Below, piece by piece: positions 55,652 to 64,000 of a stretch of DNA of 64,000 nucleotides; position 1 is the stretch's first letter; each line of letters opens with the position of its first letter. The position numbers and the translations under genes are program-made. Below the pieces are notes generated by a model that was not told the origin of the DNA, did no database searches, and was given only the letters and a program-made list of their open reading frames with translations. Source of the stretch: Streptomyces sp. CBMA29 (lineage in GTDB: Bacteria > Actinomycetota > Actinomycetes > Streptomycetales > Streptomycetaceae); NCBI RefSeq assembly GCF_014596445.1, contig NZ_MECL01000158.1, forward strand, positions 1 through 64,000. Direction: 5' to 3'.

Positions 55652-55694
55652 TTCCGGTCCCGCCCCGGCACGAGGTGCCGGGGCGGGACCGGAA
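55652..55694 (-). terminator. 20-bp perfect hairpin upstream of lacI
   Basis: TTCCGGTCCCGCCCCGGCAC and its exact complement, with loop GAG, form a 20-base stem. It lies 134 bases after the beta-helix gene stop and 32 bases before the LacI start. It most simply terminates the beta-helix transcript and leaves very little room for a lacI promoter. Confidence 0.8.
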
Positions 55695-55827
55695 TCACCG
55701 GTGGACTGACGGTGTGCTATCCGTCAATTACCACGCGCGGGATCCGATCATGTGTCGGTGATACGAAGCTTGCCTCATCCTCCTGCGGTGCGGCCGTCGA
55801 GGGCGACGGTGGTACCGACGGGGGTGT

Positions 55828-58071
55828 TCACTCTCCCTGGCCCGCGTAGGCACCGCGGTTGGGAGTCGCGGTGTTCACGGGGTTGCCCCACAGGTCGGTG
55901 CCGAAGTTGCCGGGCACGGTGGTGCCGCTCCTCAGCGCGGGGGAACCGGACAGCAGCTTGTAGCCGCCGATGGAACCGATGCCCGGGGTTCCCACCCCGT
56001 TGGCGGAGACGAGCCTGGGGTCGGCCGTCGACGCCTGGGGGTCGGAGGGCGGGGTGAAGCCCACGTAGGTGTTGGCCTTGTAGGTGGGTCCTGACGGGAG
56101 CGACGAGCCGGCCTGGCCGATGAAGACGTTGTTGGAGAACTTGGTGATGCTGGGCGTCTCACCGAAGTCGAACGCCTTGTTCCGGCAGTCGATCGTGTTG
56201 TTGTAGAAGTCGACCGACAGCGCGCCGTCGGTGTACTTGTGGAACCGGCAGTCGTTGACCGAGACGTTGTACCGGTAGACGACCTTCAGCGTGGTCGTCC
56301 GTCCGCAGGAAGCGCAGACGAGCAGGATGCCGTTGCTGTTGTCGTGGTCGTAGTTGTACTGGTACGTGCAGGTGCCGAGCATCGAACCGTCGCAGTCCCA
56401 GGCGACGCTGTCGTCGGTGACCCGGGTGATGTGGGAGACCTCGTTGTACTGGAAGGTGGGGTTGGTGTCGCCCCAGCCCCAGATGCCGGCGTAGACGCCG
56501 TCCCGGCCGTTGACTCCGAGCCGGTCGGCGACGTTGCGCTCGGTCAGCGGGGAGTCGCTGACCGAGACGACGATGCCGTCGTGGGAGATGTTCCGCACCG
56601 TGTTGCCGGTGACCAGGACGTAGCGGTTGCGCACCGGGTTGTCGTTCCAGTTGTGCTGGTCGCCGTACAGGCCGACGCCCACGCCGTGGATGTCGTGGAC
56701 CGAGTTCCCGGACACGGTGACGCCCTTGAAGAAGGTGCCCTGGGTGGGGATCTCCACGCCGATGCCGTGCGAGAGGTAGTACCAGTCCAGGTTGGCGCTG
56801 CGGCTGGTCCAGCCCATGACGTCGTGCACGTTGTTGTCGCGGATGGTGATGCCGTCGTGCTCCTGCCCGTCGGTACCGAAGACCTCGATGCCGGAGCGCA
56901 GGGCCTCGGCGGAGGCGTTGTTGGTGACCTCCAGGTTCTGGATGATCCAGTAGCTCTGGTTGGTCAGCGCCACGGTGGCTTCGCTGATCAGGTTGCTGGG
57001 ATCGGGGTTGGTCAGGCCGTCGCCGGCGACGACGGGGGCCGCGCCGGAGCCGTATCCGTCCAGGGTGATGGGCGCCGTGGCGCTGCCACTGCCCTTGGGG
57101 GTGAGCTTGCCGTGGCAGGTCGTGCCCTTCTTCAGCAGCAGCTTGTCGCCGGGGCCGAAGGTGTGGCTGTTGGCGCTGCCCAACGTGTTCCAGGGTGAGG
57201 ACTGGGTGCCGGAGCCGTTGGAGGCCGCCGAGCAGTCCAGGTAGTAGGAGCTGCCGACGGCCGCCGGAGCGGTCACCGTCCAGGTGAAGCTGCCCGTGCC
57301 GGTGGCGCCGTTGGCGTCGGTGGCCTTCACCGTCACCGTGCTGGAACCGGTGGCGGTCGGGGTGCCCATGATGGTGCCGTTGATGTAGTTCATCGACAGG
57401 CCCGCGGGCAGGCCGGTGGCCGACCACTGGACCTGGCCGGTGCCGCCGGTGGAGGCCGGGAGCAGTCCGGTGGCCACGCCCAGCGTGGTGCTCTGGGTGC
57501 TGATACCGGTGACGCCGAGCGTGCCGCCCGTACCGCCGCCGGTGGTGCCGCCCGTGGTACCGCCGCCGTCACCGGTGGGCAGGGTCCACTGCTGGGCGGC
57601 GGAGCCGTTGCATGCCCATATCTGGACGGGGTTGCCGTTGACGGCGCTGCCGTTGACGATGTCCAGGCACAGGCCCGTACCCGGGTTGACCAGCGAACTG
57701 GTCGCGCCCGGCTGCCATTTCTGGGCGTCGCTGCCGTTGCAGTCCCACAACTGCACCCGGGTACCGGGGCTGGTGGCGCCGTTCTTGATGTCCAGGCACT
57801 TGCCGAAGACACGCACGGTGCCGTCGCCCGGCAGGTTCCAGTTCTGCGCACCGCTTCCGTTGCAGTCGTAGACCTCGATCGGGTTGCCGCTGGTGGTCAC
57901 GCCGCCGGTGTCGTCCAGGCACTTGCCCGAACTCTTGAGCGGGCCGGTGACACCGGCCGCGTGGGCGGTGTTGACCGTGAGCAGCGCGGCGACACCCGCC
58001 GCCAGCACCGCCGCAGTGGCGATGATCAGGTTGAGCGGGCCGCGGCGTCGCCCTCTGGCACGACGTTGCAT
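55828..58071 (-). CDS. Secreted ricin-lectin / Ig-like / right-handed beta-helix protein
   Basis: A 747-residue exported protein. A twin-Arg-like basic start (MQRRARGRRRGPLN) and a hydrophobic segment end in AHAAG. Residues 40-165 are three ricin-type repeats (GKCLDDTGGV, GKCLDIKNGA, GLCLDIVNGS, each closed by a QxW). A Gly/Thr linker and an Ig-like domain (LPAGLSMNYINGTIMGTPTA) follow. The rest is a right-handed beta-helix as in pectate-lyase-like enzymes (HDGITIRDNNVHDVMGWTSR, NRYVLVTGNTVRNISHDGIV, GALSVDFYNNTIDCRNKAFD). It may depolymerise a polysaccharide and feed the divergent importer; the catalytic activity is not assigned. Confidence 0.85.
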   Translation of the reverse strand: MQRRARGRRRGPLNLIIATAAVLAAGVAALLTVNTAHAAGVTGPLKSSGKCLDDTGGVTTSGNPIEVYDCNGSGAQNWNLPGDGTVRVFGKCLDIKNGATSPGTRVQLWDCNGSDAQKWQPGATSSLVNPGTGLCLDIVNGSAVNGNPVQIWACNGSAAQQWTLPTGDGGGTTGGTTGGGTGGTLGVTGISTQSTTLGVATGLLPASTGGTGQVQWSATGLPAGLSMNYINGTIMGTPTATGSSTVTVKATDANGATGTGSFTWTVTAPAAVGSSYYLDCSAASNGSGTQSSPWNTLGSANSHTFGPGDKLLLKKGTTCHGKLTPKGSGSATAPITLDGYGSGAAPVVAGDGLTNPDPSNLISEATVALTNQSYWIIQNLEVTNNASAEALRSGIEVFGTDGQEHDGITIRDNNVHDVMGWTSRSANLDWYYLSHGIGVEIPTQGTFFKGVTVSGNSVHDIHGVGVGLYGDQHNWNDNPVRNRYVLVTGNTVRNISHDGIVVSVSDSPLTERNVADRLGVNGRDGVYAGIWGWGDTNPTFQYNEVSHITRVTDDSVAWDCDGSMLGTCTYQYNYDHDNSNGILLVCASCGRTTTLKVVYRYNVSVNDCRFHKYTDGALSVDFYNNTIDCRNKAFDFGETPSITKFSNNVFIGQAGSSLPSGPTYKANTYVGFTPPSDPQASTADPRLVSANGVGTPGIGSIGGYKLLSGSPALRSGTTVPGNFGTDLWGNPVNTATPNRGAYAGQGE

Positions 58072-58210
58072 GGGTCACTTCCTCATCGTTGAAGAACCTC
58101 TTGGGGGGAGACCGCCGACCGCGGGCGCGGTGCGGCAGGGGACCACCGGGAGACGGGACCGACCCACGGAAGACACCTTCCGCTTACCCGGCCTTCAAGG
58201 TGCGTCGGCG

Positions 58211-58336
58211 AGCGTAGGTGTCGTGCTTGTTTCAGTCAACCGGTTTCCTCAAAATCCGTAACGTTCGCGTCACGGGGATTGACGTTGCCGAAAAACCTTG
58301 GTTAACGTCACCGCACACCAAAAGGAAACCGGTTGA
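58211..58336. promoter_or_regulatory. Divergent promoters with candidate LacI operators
   Basis: Two 14-base elements are exact inverted copies, TCAACCGGTTTCCT (58236-58249) and AGGAAACCGGTTGA (58323-58336), each with a palindromic AACCGGTT core. A third palindrome, AACCTTGGTT, lies at 58294-58303. On the minus strand TTGACT (58234-58239), 17 bases and TACGCT (58211-58216) form a promoter overlapping the left element. On the plus strand TTGACG (58279-58284), 18 bases and TAACGT (58303-58308) form a promoter touching the middle palindrome, with the right element just downstream. This layout fits repression of both directions by the LacI protein. The rest of the 58072-58443 gap has no gene. Confidence 0.7.
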
Positions 58337-58443
58337 TCTCGTTACGAGGAGCCGGTTCGGTCCTGCCGGCGGCAGTCACCCCGGCCCCATCCGTTTCACC
58401 GTTCTCCCGGCCGCCGGTGGCGTCCGGTTTCCCAGGAGGAACC

Positions 58444-59736
58444 ATGCGCAGCAGGAAGCTCGCCGTCATCGCGTGCGTGCCACTGGCCGCCGTTCTCGCT
58501 CTCAGCGGCTGTTCCGACGACAAGAGTGACAAGGGCAGCTCCAGCGGCGGGCAGGACTCCGGCGACAAGCAGGTCACTCTGAAGGTCGTCGGCTGGAAGG
58601 GCGGCCCCTCCGAGCCGGCCAACGTCAAGGAGATCAACGCGGCCTTCGAGAAGGCCCACCCCGACATCAAGATCGACTACACGTTCCAGCCGGGCGGCGA
58701 CCCGTACACCCAGAAACTCAACGCGCAGTTGCTCGGCGGCAACGCCGCCGACGTGATCATGGCCGACACCCCCAACGCGGCGCGCTGGGCGAAGTCCGGC
58801 TATCTGTCCGACCTGTCCGACCAGCCGTGGGTGGCGGACATGGCGGCCCCGGTCAAGCCGCTGGTCACCGACAACAGCAAGGTCGTGGCGCTGCCCAGCG
58901 AGCTGACAGGTGTCGGCCTGTTCAGCAACATGAAGGTGCTCAAGGCCGCGGGCATCACCAAGCCGCCGGCCACCTGGCCGGAGCTGGTCGCCGACCTCGA
59001 CGCCCTCAAAACGGCGCACCAGCCCGGGATCGCGCTGCCGGACAAGAGCGGCTGGACGGTCTTCACCGCGATCACCGCCAGCGCCGCCTCGCTGGTCTTC
59101 CAGGGCACTCCCGGCTGGAATCAGGATCTGGCGGCGGGCACGACGGGCTTCGCCGGTACCGACGGCTGGAAGACCGCCACCCAGCAGGTCGCCGACCTCG
59201 GCGCCAAGGGGCTGATCGACTACAAGGCTCAACTCGGCGTCGACGAGTGGTCGCAGGGCACCCAGGACTTCAAGGCGGGCAAGAGCGCCTTCCTGCTCCA
59301 GGGCTCCTGGGCCATGAGCGACCTGTCCAAGGGCATCACCGATCTGAAGTTCTCCACCTGGCCGGGCGGACCGGCCGGCGACCAGGGTTCCGCGACCACC
59401 GCCGTCGGCACCCTGTGGACCGTCAACGCCAAGACCTCCAAGCAGGCCGCGGCCAAGGAGTACCTGAAGTACTGGGCGACCTCCGCGGCCCTGACCCCGT
59501 ATCTGACGGCCGAGGCGGCCTTCTCGCCGATGAAGACCACCCCTTCGCCCGCCATCCCCGACGCGGAGGACCTGGTGGCGGCCGTCACCGCCGGCCGCTA
59601 CTACGTCCTGCCGGAGAGCACCTGGGCCGGCGGCACCTCGCAGAAGGACATGCAGAACGCCGTACAGGCACTGATCCTCGGCAAGAAGTCCGTCGCGCAG
59701 ACGCTCGACGCCTTCGACTCCGCGGCCAAGGGCTGA
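58444..59736 (+). CDS. ABC sugar transporter substrate-binding lipoprotein
   Basis: A 430-residue family-1-type extracellular solute-binding protein. It is a lipoprotein: signal MRSRKLAVIACVPLAAVLAL, then SGC with the acylated Cys. The mature part has LKVVGWKGGPSEPANVKEIN, YTFQPGGDPYTQKLNAQLLG and GKSAFLLQGSWAMSDLSKG, typical of carbohydrate ABC binding proteins. ATG 58444 has AGGAGGA just upstream. It is first gene of an importer and catabolic operon. No ATPase gene lies in this operon within the window, so a shared MsiK-like ATPase is likely. Confidence 0.92.
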   Translation: MRSRKLAVIACVPLAAVLALSGCSDDKSDKGSSSGGQDSGDKQVTLKVVGWKGGPSEPANVKEINAAFEKAHPDIKIDYTFQPGGDPYTQKLNAQLLGGNAADVIMADTPNAARWAKSGYLSDLSDQPWVADMAAPVKPLVTDNSKVVALPSELTGVGLFSNMKVLKAAGITKPPATWPELVADLDALKTAHQPGIALPDKSGWTVFTAITASAASLVFQGTPGWNQDLAAGTTGFAGTDGWKTATQQVADLGAKGLIDYKAQLGVDEWSQGTQDFKAGKSAFLLQGSWAMSDLSKGITDLKFSTWPGGPAGDQGSATTAVGTLWTVNAKTSKQAAAKEYLKYWATSAALTPYLTAEAAFSPMKTTPSPAIPDAEDLVAAVTAGRYYVLPESTWAGGTSQKDMQNAVQALILGKKSVAQTLDAFDSAAKG

Positions 59737-59851
59737 TCCGAACGCCGGGCCGCGACGGGATCCCTCCCCGCCACCGCCGCGGCCCGGCCCCCGCCTCCGC
59801 CTTGTCCGTCGTGTCCACGTCGCTCAGCCCGCCTGGAGAGAACGACCCGCG

Positions 59852-60850
59852 ATGCCCAGAACGCGCCTGCCCCACCGGACCCCGTACGGTCCGAGCCCGC
59901 ACAGCCCGAGCCCGAACGGTCCGAGCCCGAACGGTCCCAGCCCGCACCGCCGGACCCCGCCCAAGCGGACCCTGCTCAGCAGGACTCTGCACAACCGGAG
60001 TCTGCTGCCCTTCACCTTGCCTGCGATCGGACTCTACGCACTCCTGACCCTCTATCCGCTGGTCAGGGCCATCCCGCTCAGCCTCACCAACTCCACCGGC
60101 GGCCCGACCGCGAACAACGTGGGCCTGGCGAACTACCGCAAGCTCCTGCACAGCGGCGACATCCGTTCCGCCGTGATCCACACCCTCGTCTTCACTCTCG
60201 TCGTCGTGGTGGCACAGACCGCGCTCGGCCTGGCGATCGCCGCGAGCCTGCGCCGCTGGGGCACGTACGGAAAGACGCTCGCCGTCCTCCTGCTGACCCC
60301 CGCGCTGCTCTCGCCGGTCATGGCGTCCTTCATCTGGTCCGCGCTGTACAACAGCGACGGCCCGCTCAACGCGACGCTGGACGCCCTCGGCCTGAGCAGC
60401 CTCAAGCAGGTGTGGCTCGGCGACCCGTCGACGGCGCTGTACGCGATCGCCGTCGTCAACATCTGGATGTTCGCCGGATTCTCCGCCGCGATCTTCGCCG
60501 CCGGCTTCCGCAACATCCCCGTCGAGCTGACCGAGGCCGCGCGGATCGACGGCGCGAGCCGATGGCAGACCTTCCGCAGTATCGAGTGGCCGCTGCTGGC
60601 TCCCGCCCTCACCGTCACGGTGACGCTCAGCCTGACCGGCACCCTGCGCGTTCTGGAACTGCCGCTGGTGATGACCAAGGGCGGTCCGGTGAACTCCACC
60701 AACACCCTGGGCCTGGCCATCTACAACAACCTGTTCCAGAACGGGGCCATCGGCTACGGCACCGCGATCTCGGTCCTGCTGCTGGTCGTGGTCGTCGTGA
60801 TCGCCACATCCGTCAACACCCTGCTCCGACGCCGTGAAGGGCGAATCTGA
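59852..60850 (+). CDS. ABC sugar transporter permease (first)
   Basis: A 332-residue permease with six membrane segments (for example LLPFTLPAIGLYALLTLYPL, VIHTLVFTLVVVVAQTALGL) and the ATPase-contact EAA loop ELTEAARIDGASRWQTFRSI. The N-terminus has an unusual short repeat, PHSPSPNGPSPNGPSPH, before the first membrane helix. It follows the binding-protein gene by 115 bases, and its TGA overlaps the ATG of the second permease. Confidence 0.92.
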   Translation: MPRTRLPHRTPYGPSPHSPSPNGPSPNGPSPHRRTPPKRTLLSRTLHNRSLLPFTLPAIGLYALLTLYPLVRAIPLSLTNSTGGPTANNVGLANYRKLLHSGDIRSAVIHTLVFTLVVVVAQTALGLAIAASLRRWGTYGKTLAVLLLTPALLSPVMASFIWSALYNSDGPLNATLDALGLSSLKQVWLGDPSTALYAIAVVNIWMFAGFSAAIFAAGFRNIPVELTEAARIDGASRWQTFRSIEWPLLAPALTVTVTLSLTGTLRVLELPLVMTKGGPVNSTNTLGLAIYNNLFQNGAIGYGTAISVLLLVVVVVIATSVNTLLRRREGRI

Positions 60851-61719
60851 TGACCGCTCCGACCATCTCGCGGCCCGGACGGCGCCCCGACCGCAGGCGG
60901 CTGACCGTCCGGCAGTACACGGTGCGGACCCTGGGCGGCGTCGCGACGCTGATCTTCGTCTCGCCCTTCCTCTACGCCATCAGTACCTCGCTGCGCCCGG
61001 CCCAGGACGTGGCCGAGCACGCGGTCGCCTTCCCCACCTCGATCACCTTCTCGAACTTCAGCCGCGTCTACTCCGAGATCAACTACGGGCGCAGCGTCTT
61101 CAACACGCTGCTCATCACCGCCGGCACCTGCGCGATCGTCGTGCTGCTCGGCTCCATGGCGGGCTATGCCCTGGGCCGCACCAGCCGGTCGTGGTCCACG
61201 TGGGTCTACCGGGGCTTCATGGCCGGTATGGCCGTCCCGCTCTTCGTCCTTGTCGCACCCCTCTACCTGCTGGTCCGGGACCTGGGCCTGCTCGGTTCGA
61301 TCCCCGGCGTCATCCTGATCTACGCGGCGTCCAACCTGCCGATCGCGATCTTCTTCTACACCAGCTTCGTCCGTTCCATCCCCGGCGACCTGGACGAGGC
61401 GGCGCAGTTGGACGGCGCGAGTCGGCTGCGGACCTTCTTCTCGATCTTCTTCCCGCTTCTCGGTCCGGTGACCGCGACCCTGCTGCTGTTCATCACGCTC
61501 GCGGTGTGGAACGACCTGCTGGTGCCGCTGGTGTTCCTGCAGAACGCCGACCAGCGCACGATCATGGTCAACGCCTACGCCCTGCTCGATCCCAAGATCG
61601 CCCAGCCGACGGATCTGTTCCCGTCCGCGCTGATGGGCGTCGCGCCGCTGCTGCTGCTCTTCGTCTTCTTCCAGCGCCGCATGGTCGAGGGGATGAGCGG
61701 CGGGGCGGTGAAGGGATGA
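60850..61719 (+). CDS. ABC sugar transporter permease (second)
   Basis: A 289-residue permease of the MalG type. The N-terminal membrane segment is TLGGVATLIFVSPFLYAIST. The EAA loop is DLDEAAQLDGASRLRTFFSI, and the C-terminus ends FVFFQRRMVEGMSGGAVKG. It is coupled by overlapping codons to the first permease (ATGA) and to the aldolase gene after it. Confidence 0.93.
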   Translation: MTAPTISRPGRRPDRRRLTVRQYTVRTLGGVATLIFVSPFLYAISTSLRPAQDVAEHAVAFPTSITFSNFSRVYSEINYGRSVFNTLLITAGTCAIVVLLGSMAGYALGRTSRSWSTWVYRGFMAGMAVPLFVLVAPLYLLVRDLGLLGSIPGVILIYAASNLPIAIFFYTSFVRSIPGDLDEAAQLDGASRLRTFFSIFFPLLGPVTATLLLFITLAVWNDLLVPLVFLQNADQRTIMVNAYALLDPKIAQPTDLFPSALMGVAPLLLLFVFFQRRMVEGMSGGAVKG

Positions 61720-62369
61720 GCGGGGCGCGACAACTCCGGACCGCACTGGCCGCGTTCCCGGTAGTGGCGATCATGAGAGCACGCAGGGACACCTTCCTGC
61801 TCCGCGCCGCGGACGCCCTCGCCGAGGCGGGCATCACCGCGATCGAGGTGACGGCGACCACGCCGGGTGCCTACGCGGCAGCCGCTGCCATGCGGTCCCG
61901 GCTCGCCGCCGACGTCGCCGTCGGCATGGGAACGGTCACCGATCGCGCTCAGCTCGCCCCGGTTGTCGCGGCGGGTTGCGACTTCATCGTCAGCCCGCAC
62001 ACGGATCCGTCGCTGATCGCGGAAGCCGCGGCTCTCGGTCTGGGCACACTGCCGGGCGCGATGACGCCCACCGAGGTCATGACGGCGACCGGAGCAGGCG
62101 CCACCGCCGTCAAGCTCTTCCCGGCCGAGGGACTCGGACCCGGTTTCGTACGAGCGGTGCGGCAGCCGCTGCCCGATGTGGACCTGGTGCCCACGGGCGG
62201 GATCGGCATCGAGGACGTGCCGCGCTGGCTGGCAGCGGGAGCCCGCGCCGTCGGGCTCGGGTCCCCGCTGCTCGGGAACGCCCTGGCCGAGGGCGACCTG
62301 CACGGTCTGCGGACCCGCACCGCCCGGCTGAGGAACGTTCTCATCGCCGCCGACCGGGTGATCGCGTGA
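61716..62369 (+). CDS. 2-keto-3-deoxy-6-phospho-sugar-acid aldolase (KDPG/KHG family)
   Basis: A 217-residue class I aldolase that splits a 2-keto-3-deoxy-6-phospho acid into pyruvate and glyceraldehyde 3-phosphate. The Schiff-base Lys is in GATAVKLFPAEGLG. The catalytic Glu region is GITAIEVTATTPGA, and GMGTVTDRAQ and VPTGGIGIEDV are family blocks. With a kinase and galactonate dehydratase behind it, the best guess is KDPGal aldolase (DgoA-like). Start ATG 61716 overlaps the permease stop. Confidence 0.9.
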   Translation: MSGARQLRTALAAFPVVAIMRARRDTFLLRAADALAEAGITAIEVTATTPGAYAAAAAMRSRLAADVAVGMGTVTDRAQLAPVVAAGCDFIVSPHTDPSLIAEAAALGLGTLPGAMTPTEVMTATGAGATAVKLFPAEGLGPGFVRAVRQPLPDVDLVPTGGIGIEDVPRWLAAGARAVGLGSPLLGNALAEGDLHGLRTRTARLRNVLIAADRVIA

Positions 62370-63364
62370 CGGCGAAAGCGGACGACCACAGCGGCGGCGC
62401 GCGTGCGGAGTCCGGCGGGCTCGTCGCTCTGGGGGACGTCGTCGTGTCGCTGACCAGCGAGCTGCCGGGCCCGCTCGGCCGCGGCCAGCGCCTGGTGATG
62501 CGGGTCGCCGGTGCGGAGGCCAACACCGCGGTCGGAGTACGCCGGCTGGGCCTGCCCGTGTCGTGGGCGGGCGTGGTCTCCGGCGACGGCCTGGGCGACC
62601 TCATCATCCGCGAGCTGCGCGCCGAGGGCGTCACCGTACGGGCCCGCCGGTGCTCGGCGCCGACCGCCCTGCTGGTGCGCACCCAGCGGACCAGCGAGCA
62701 CTCGACCGTCGACTACTACCGGACCGGCACAGCGGGCGCCACGCTGACGCCCGCCGACCTCGACCTCGACCTCATCCGCGGCGCGGCGATGCTTCACGTC
62801 ACGGGTGTGACCCCGGCTCTGGGCCGTGGCCCCGCCGACGCCGTACGCATCGCCGTCGAGACGGCACGTCGGGCCGGCGTCGAGGTCAGTTGCGCCCTGA
62901 ACCACCGCGGCAGGCTCTGGTCGCGGGAGGAAGCCCGCCCCGAGCTGCGGTGGCTGGTGGAGAGAAGCTCGATCGTCTTCGCCTCGATGGCGGAGGCCGA
63001 AATCGTCCTCGGGAGCCGCGACGGTTCCGGGGATGCCGCGGAGACGGCGGTGAAGCTCACGGCGCTGGGACCCGCCGAAGCCGTCGTCTCCGACGGTGGC
63101 GGTCCCGTCGGTGTGCACGCCGACGGGACCGCGAGCCTGCACCGGCCGCCGGCCCGCCAGGTCATAGACACCGTCGGCGCGGGGGACGCGCTCGCGGCCG
63201 GCTACCTCGCCGCCCGCATGCGCGGCCTGCCCGCGGCGGAGAGAATCCGGGTCGCGCTCGCGACAGCGCGCTTCGCCGTGACGACCGTCGGAGACTGGGA
63301 CGGTCTGCCGACCTGGGACGAAATCGCCGCCGCCCGCGACACGACCGACGACACCATCCGCTGA
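62366..63364 (+). CDS. PfkB-family sugar kinase, probable 2-keto-3-deoxygluconate/galactonate kinase
   Basis: A 332-residue ribokinase-type enzyme. The N-terminal block is RVAGAEANTAVGVRRLGLPV. The C-terminal PfkB signature with catalytic Asp is VIDTVGAGDALAAGYLAARM. The mid-region YYRTGTAGATLTPADLDLD resembles KDG kinases. GTG 62366 overlaps the aldolase stop (GTGA). It should phosphorylate the dehydratase product before the aldolase step; substrate assigned by context. Confidence 0.88.
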   Translation: MTAKADDHSGGARAESGGLVALGDVVVSLTSELPGPLGRGQRLVMRVAGAEANTAVGVRRLGLPVSWAGVVSGDGLGDLIIRELRAEGVTVRARRCSAPTALLVRTQRTSEHSTVDYYRTGTAGATLTPADLDLDLIRGAAMLHVTGVTPALGRGPADAVRIAVETARRAGVEVSCALNHRGRLWSREEARPELRWLVERSSIVFASMAEAEIVLGSRDGSGDAAETAVKLTALGPAEAVVSDGGGPVGVHADGTASLHRPPARQVIDTVGAGDALAAGYLAARMRGLPAAERIRVALATARFAVTTVGDWDGLPTWDEIAAARDTTDDTIR

Positions 63365-63451
63365 CGCCATCCGGCGGTGCCGCCCGCCGACACCGACCAC
63401 CGGCACACCATCGCCGACACCGCCGACACCGACCGCCGACCTGGAGTGCAC

Positions 63452-64000
63452 ATGAAGATCACCGGCTGGGAAACCTTCCTGGTGGAGCCGCGCTGGCTGT
63501 TCCTGCGCGTCGACACCGACGCGGGTATCAGCGGCTGGGGCGAGCCGATCGTCGAAGGACGCGCGGAGGCCGTCAGTGCTGTCGTCGATACCTTCTTCGA
63601 ATACCTCGTCGGCCGCGATCCCAGGAGGATCGAGCAGCACTGGCAGACCCTCACCAAATCCGGCTTCTACCGGGGTGGCCCGGTCTTCTCCAGCGCGGTG
63701 TCCGGCATCGACCAGGCGCTGTGGGACATCACGGGGCGAGCGCTGGGCGCTCCTGTCCACGAGCTCCTCGGCGGAGCCGTCCGCGAACGCGCCCGGATGT
63801 ACACGTGGGTGCACGGCGACGACCCGGAGACGCTGGCGGCCGACGCCCGGGAGAAGACCGCACTCGGCTTCACCGCCGTCAAGGTCAACCTGACCGAGGC
63901 CGCCGCTCCGATCCCGTCCAAGGCCGACCTGGAGTCCTGGGCGCGGCGCATGCGGGTGCTCCGGGAGGCCGTGGGTGACACGGTGGACGTCGCGATCGAC
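63452..64000 (+). CDS. dgoD: D-galactonate dehydratase (enolase superfamily), partial
   Basis: The first 183 residues of a DgoD-like dehydratase: MKITGWETFLVEPRWLFLRV, GISGWGEPIVEGRAEAVSAV, HWQTLTKSGFYRGGPVFSSA and GIDQALWDITGRALGAPVHE. The conserved lysine-containing block FTAVKVNLTE is present. The window ends at VDVAID, the first metal-binding Asp. It dehydrates galactonate (or a similar acid) to 2-keto-3-deoxygalactonate, feeding the kinase and aldolase encoded upstream. ATG 63452 follows GGAG by 6 bases. Confidence 0.88.
   Translation, partial: MKITGWETFLVEPRWLFLRVDTDAGISGWGEPIVEGRAEAVSAVVDTFFEYLVGRDPRRIEQHWQTLTKSGFYRGGPVFSSAVSGIDQALWDITGRALGAPVHELLGGAVRERARMYTWVHGDDPETLAADAREKTALGFTAVKVNLTEAAAPIPSKADLESWARRMRVLREAVGDTVDVAID

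Noticed and set aside
54577-55698. Extended N-terminus of the lactonase
   Set aside because: It overlaps the LacI gene in another frame and shows no homology; the propeller domain starts at 54576.
1-64000. tRNA genes or attachment sites flanking the accessory island
   Set aside because: No tRNA-like cloverleaf or flanking direct repeat was recognised around 17.6 kb, 39.9 kb or 51.4 kb.

Overview
The window is high-GC actinobacterial DNA, almost certainly a Streptomyces chromosome. The first 17.6 kb carries a gene order familiar from that genus (E2 acyltransferase, GntR regulator, pyruvate dehydrogenase E1, NAD-dependent epimerase, lipB, lipA, a DUF4191 protein, an RDD protein, glnA). Coding density, GC-rich third codon positions, GTG starts and Shine-Dalgarno-like GGAGG boxes agree with this.

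Layout. (1) 1-17.6 kb, core metabolism: an E2 gene lacking its lipoyl domain at the window edge, aceE, two acetyltransferase genes, a flavin oxidase, a large HTH/TPR-type regulator, the lipoate genes lipB and lipA, and glnA preceded by a recognisable GlnR box. (2) 17.7-22 kb, transition: a secreted lectin-like protein, a decayed gene, an anti-sigma-type ATPase, a HAD phosphatase and a divergent XRE regulator. (3) 22.2-29.5 kb, an FxLD-type lanthipeptide locus: small DUF6907-like protein, isoaspartate-methyltransferase-like enzyme, 66-residue precursor, full-length LanB dehydratase, LanC cyclase and a second stand-alone elimination-type protein. (4) 29.5-39.9 kb, a complete type I-B CRISPR-Cas locus (cas6-cas8-cas7-cas5-cas3-cas4-cas1-cas2) between two arrays in opposite orientation. 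Both leaders face the cas genes and share sequence at matching distances. cas2 has no normal start codon. (5) 39.9-51.4 kb, a decayed conjugative element (DnaB-N protein, TraG/VirD4 and VirB4-like ATPases, a halved SCO6880-like gene and a halved NlpC/P60 gene joined head to head), an IS630 remnant split by an IS5-type element, a secreted ricin-type lectin, and a PadR gene cut off at its 5' end. (6) 51.4-64 kb, sugar-acid catabolism: L-fuconate dehydratase, an SDR, an SMP-30 lactonase and a LacI regulator on the minus strand, a secreted lectin/beta-helix protein, and a divergent ABC importer operon with KDPG-type aldolase, PfkB kinase and galactonate dehydratase.

How the parts work together. 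lipB and lipA make the lipoyl cofactor used by 2-oxoacid dehydrogenase E2 proteins such as the one at the left edge. In the lanthipeptide locus LanB and LanC should install thioether rings in the Cys/Ser/Thr-rich tail of the precursor, and the methyltransferase probably acts on Asp in that tail. In the sugar locus the secreted beta-helix protein and ABC importer would supply substrate. The dehydratases, kinase and aldolase fit non-phosphorylative or De Ley-Doudoroff degradation of fucose and galactose to pyruvate and a C3 unit, with the LacI protein probably acting at AACCGGTT sites between the divergent promoters. No rRNA or tRNA gene was recognised.
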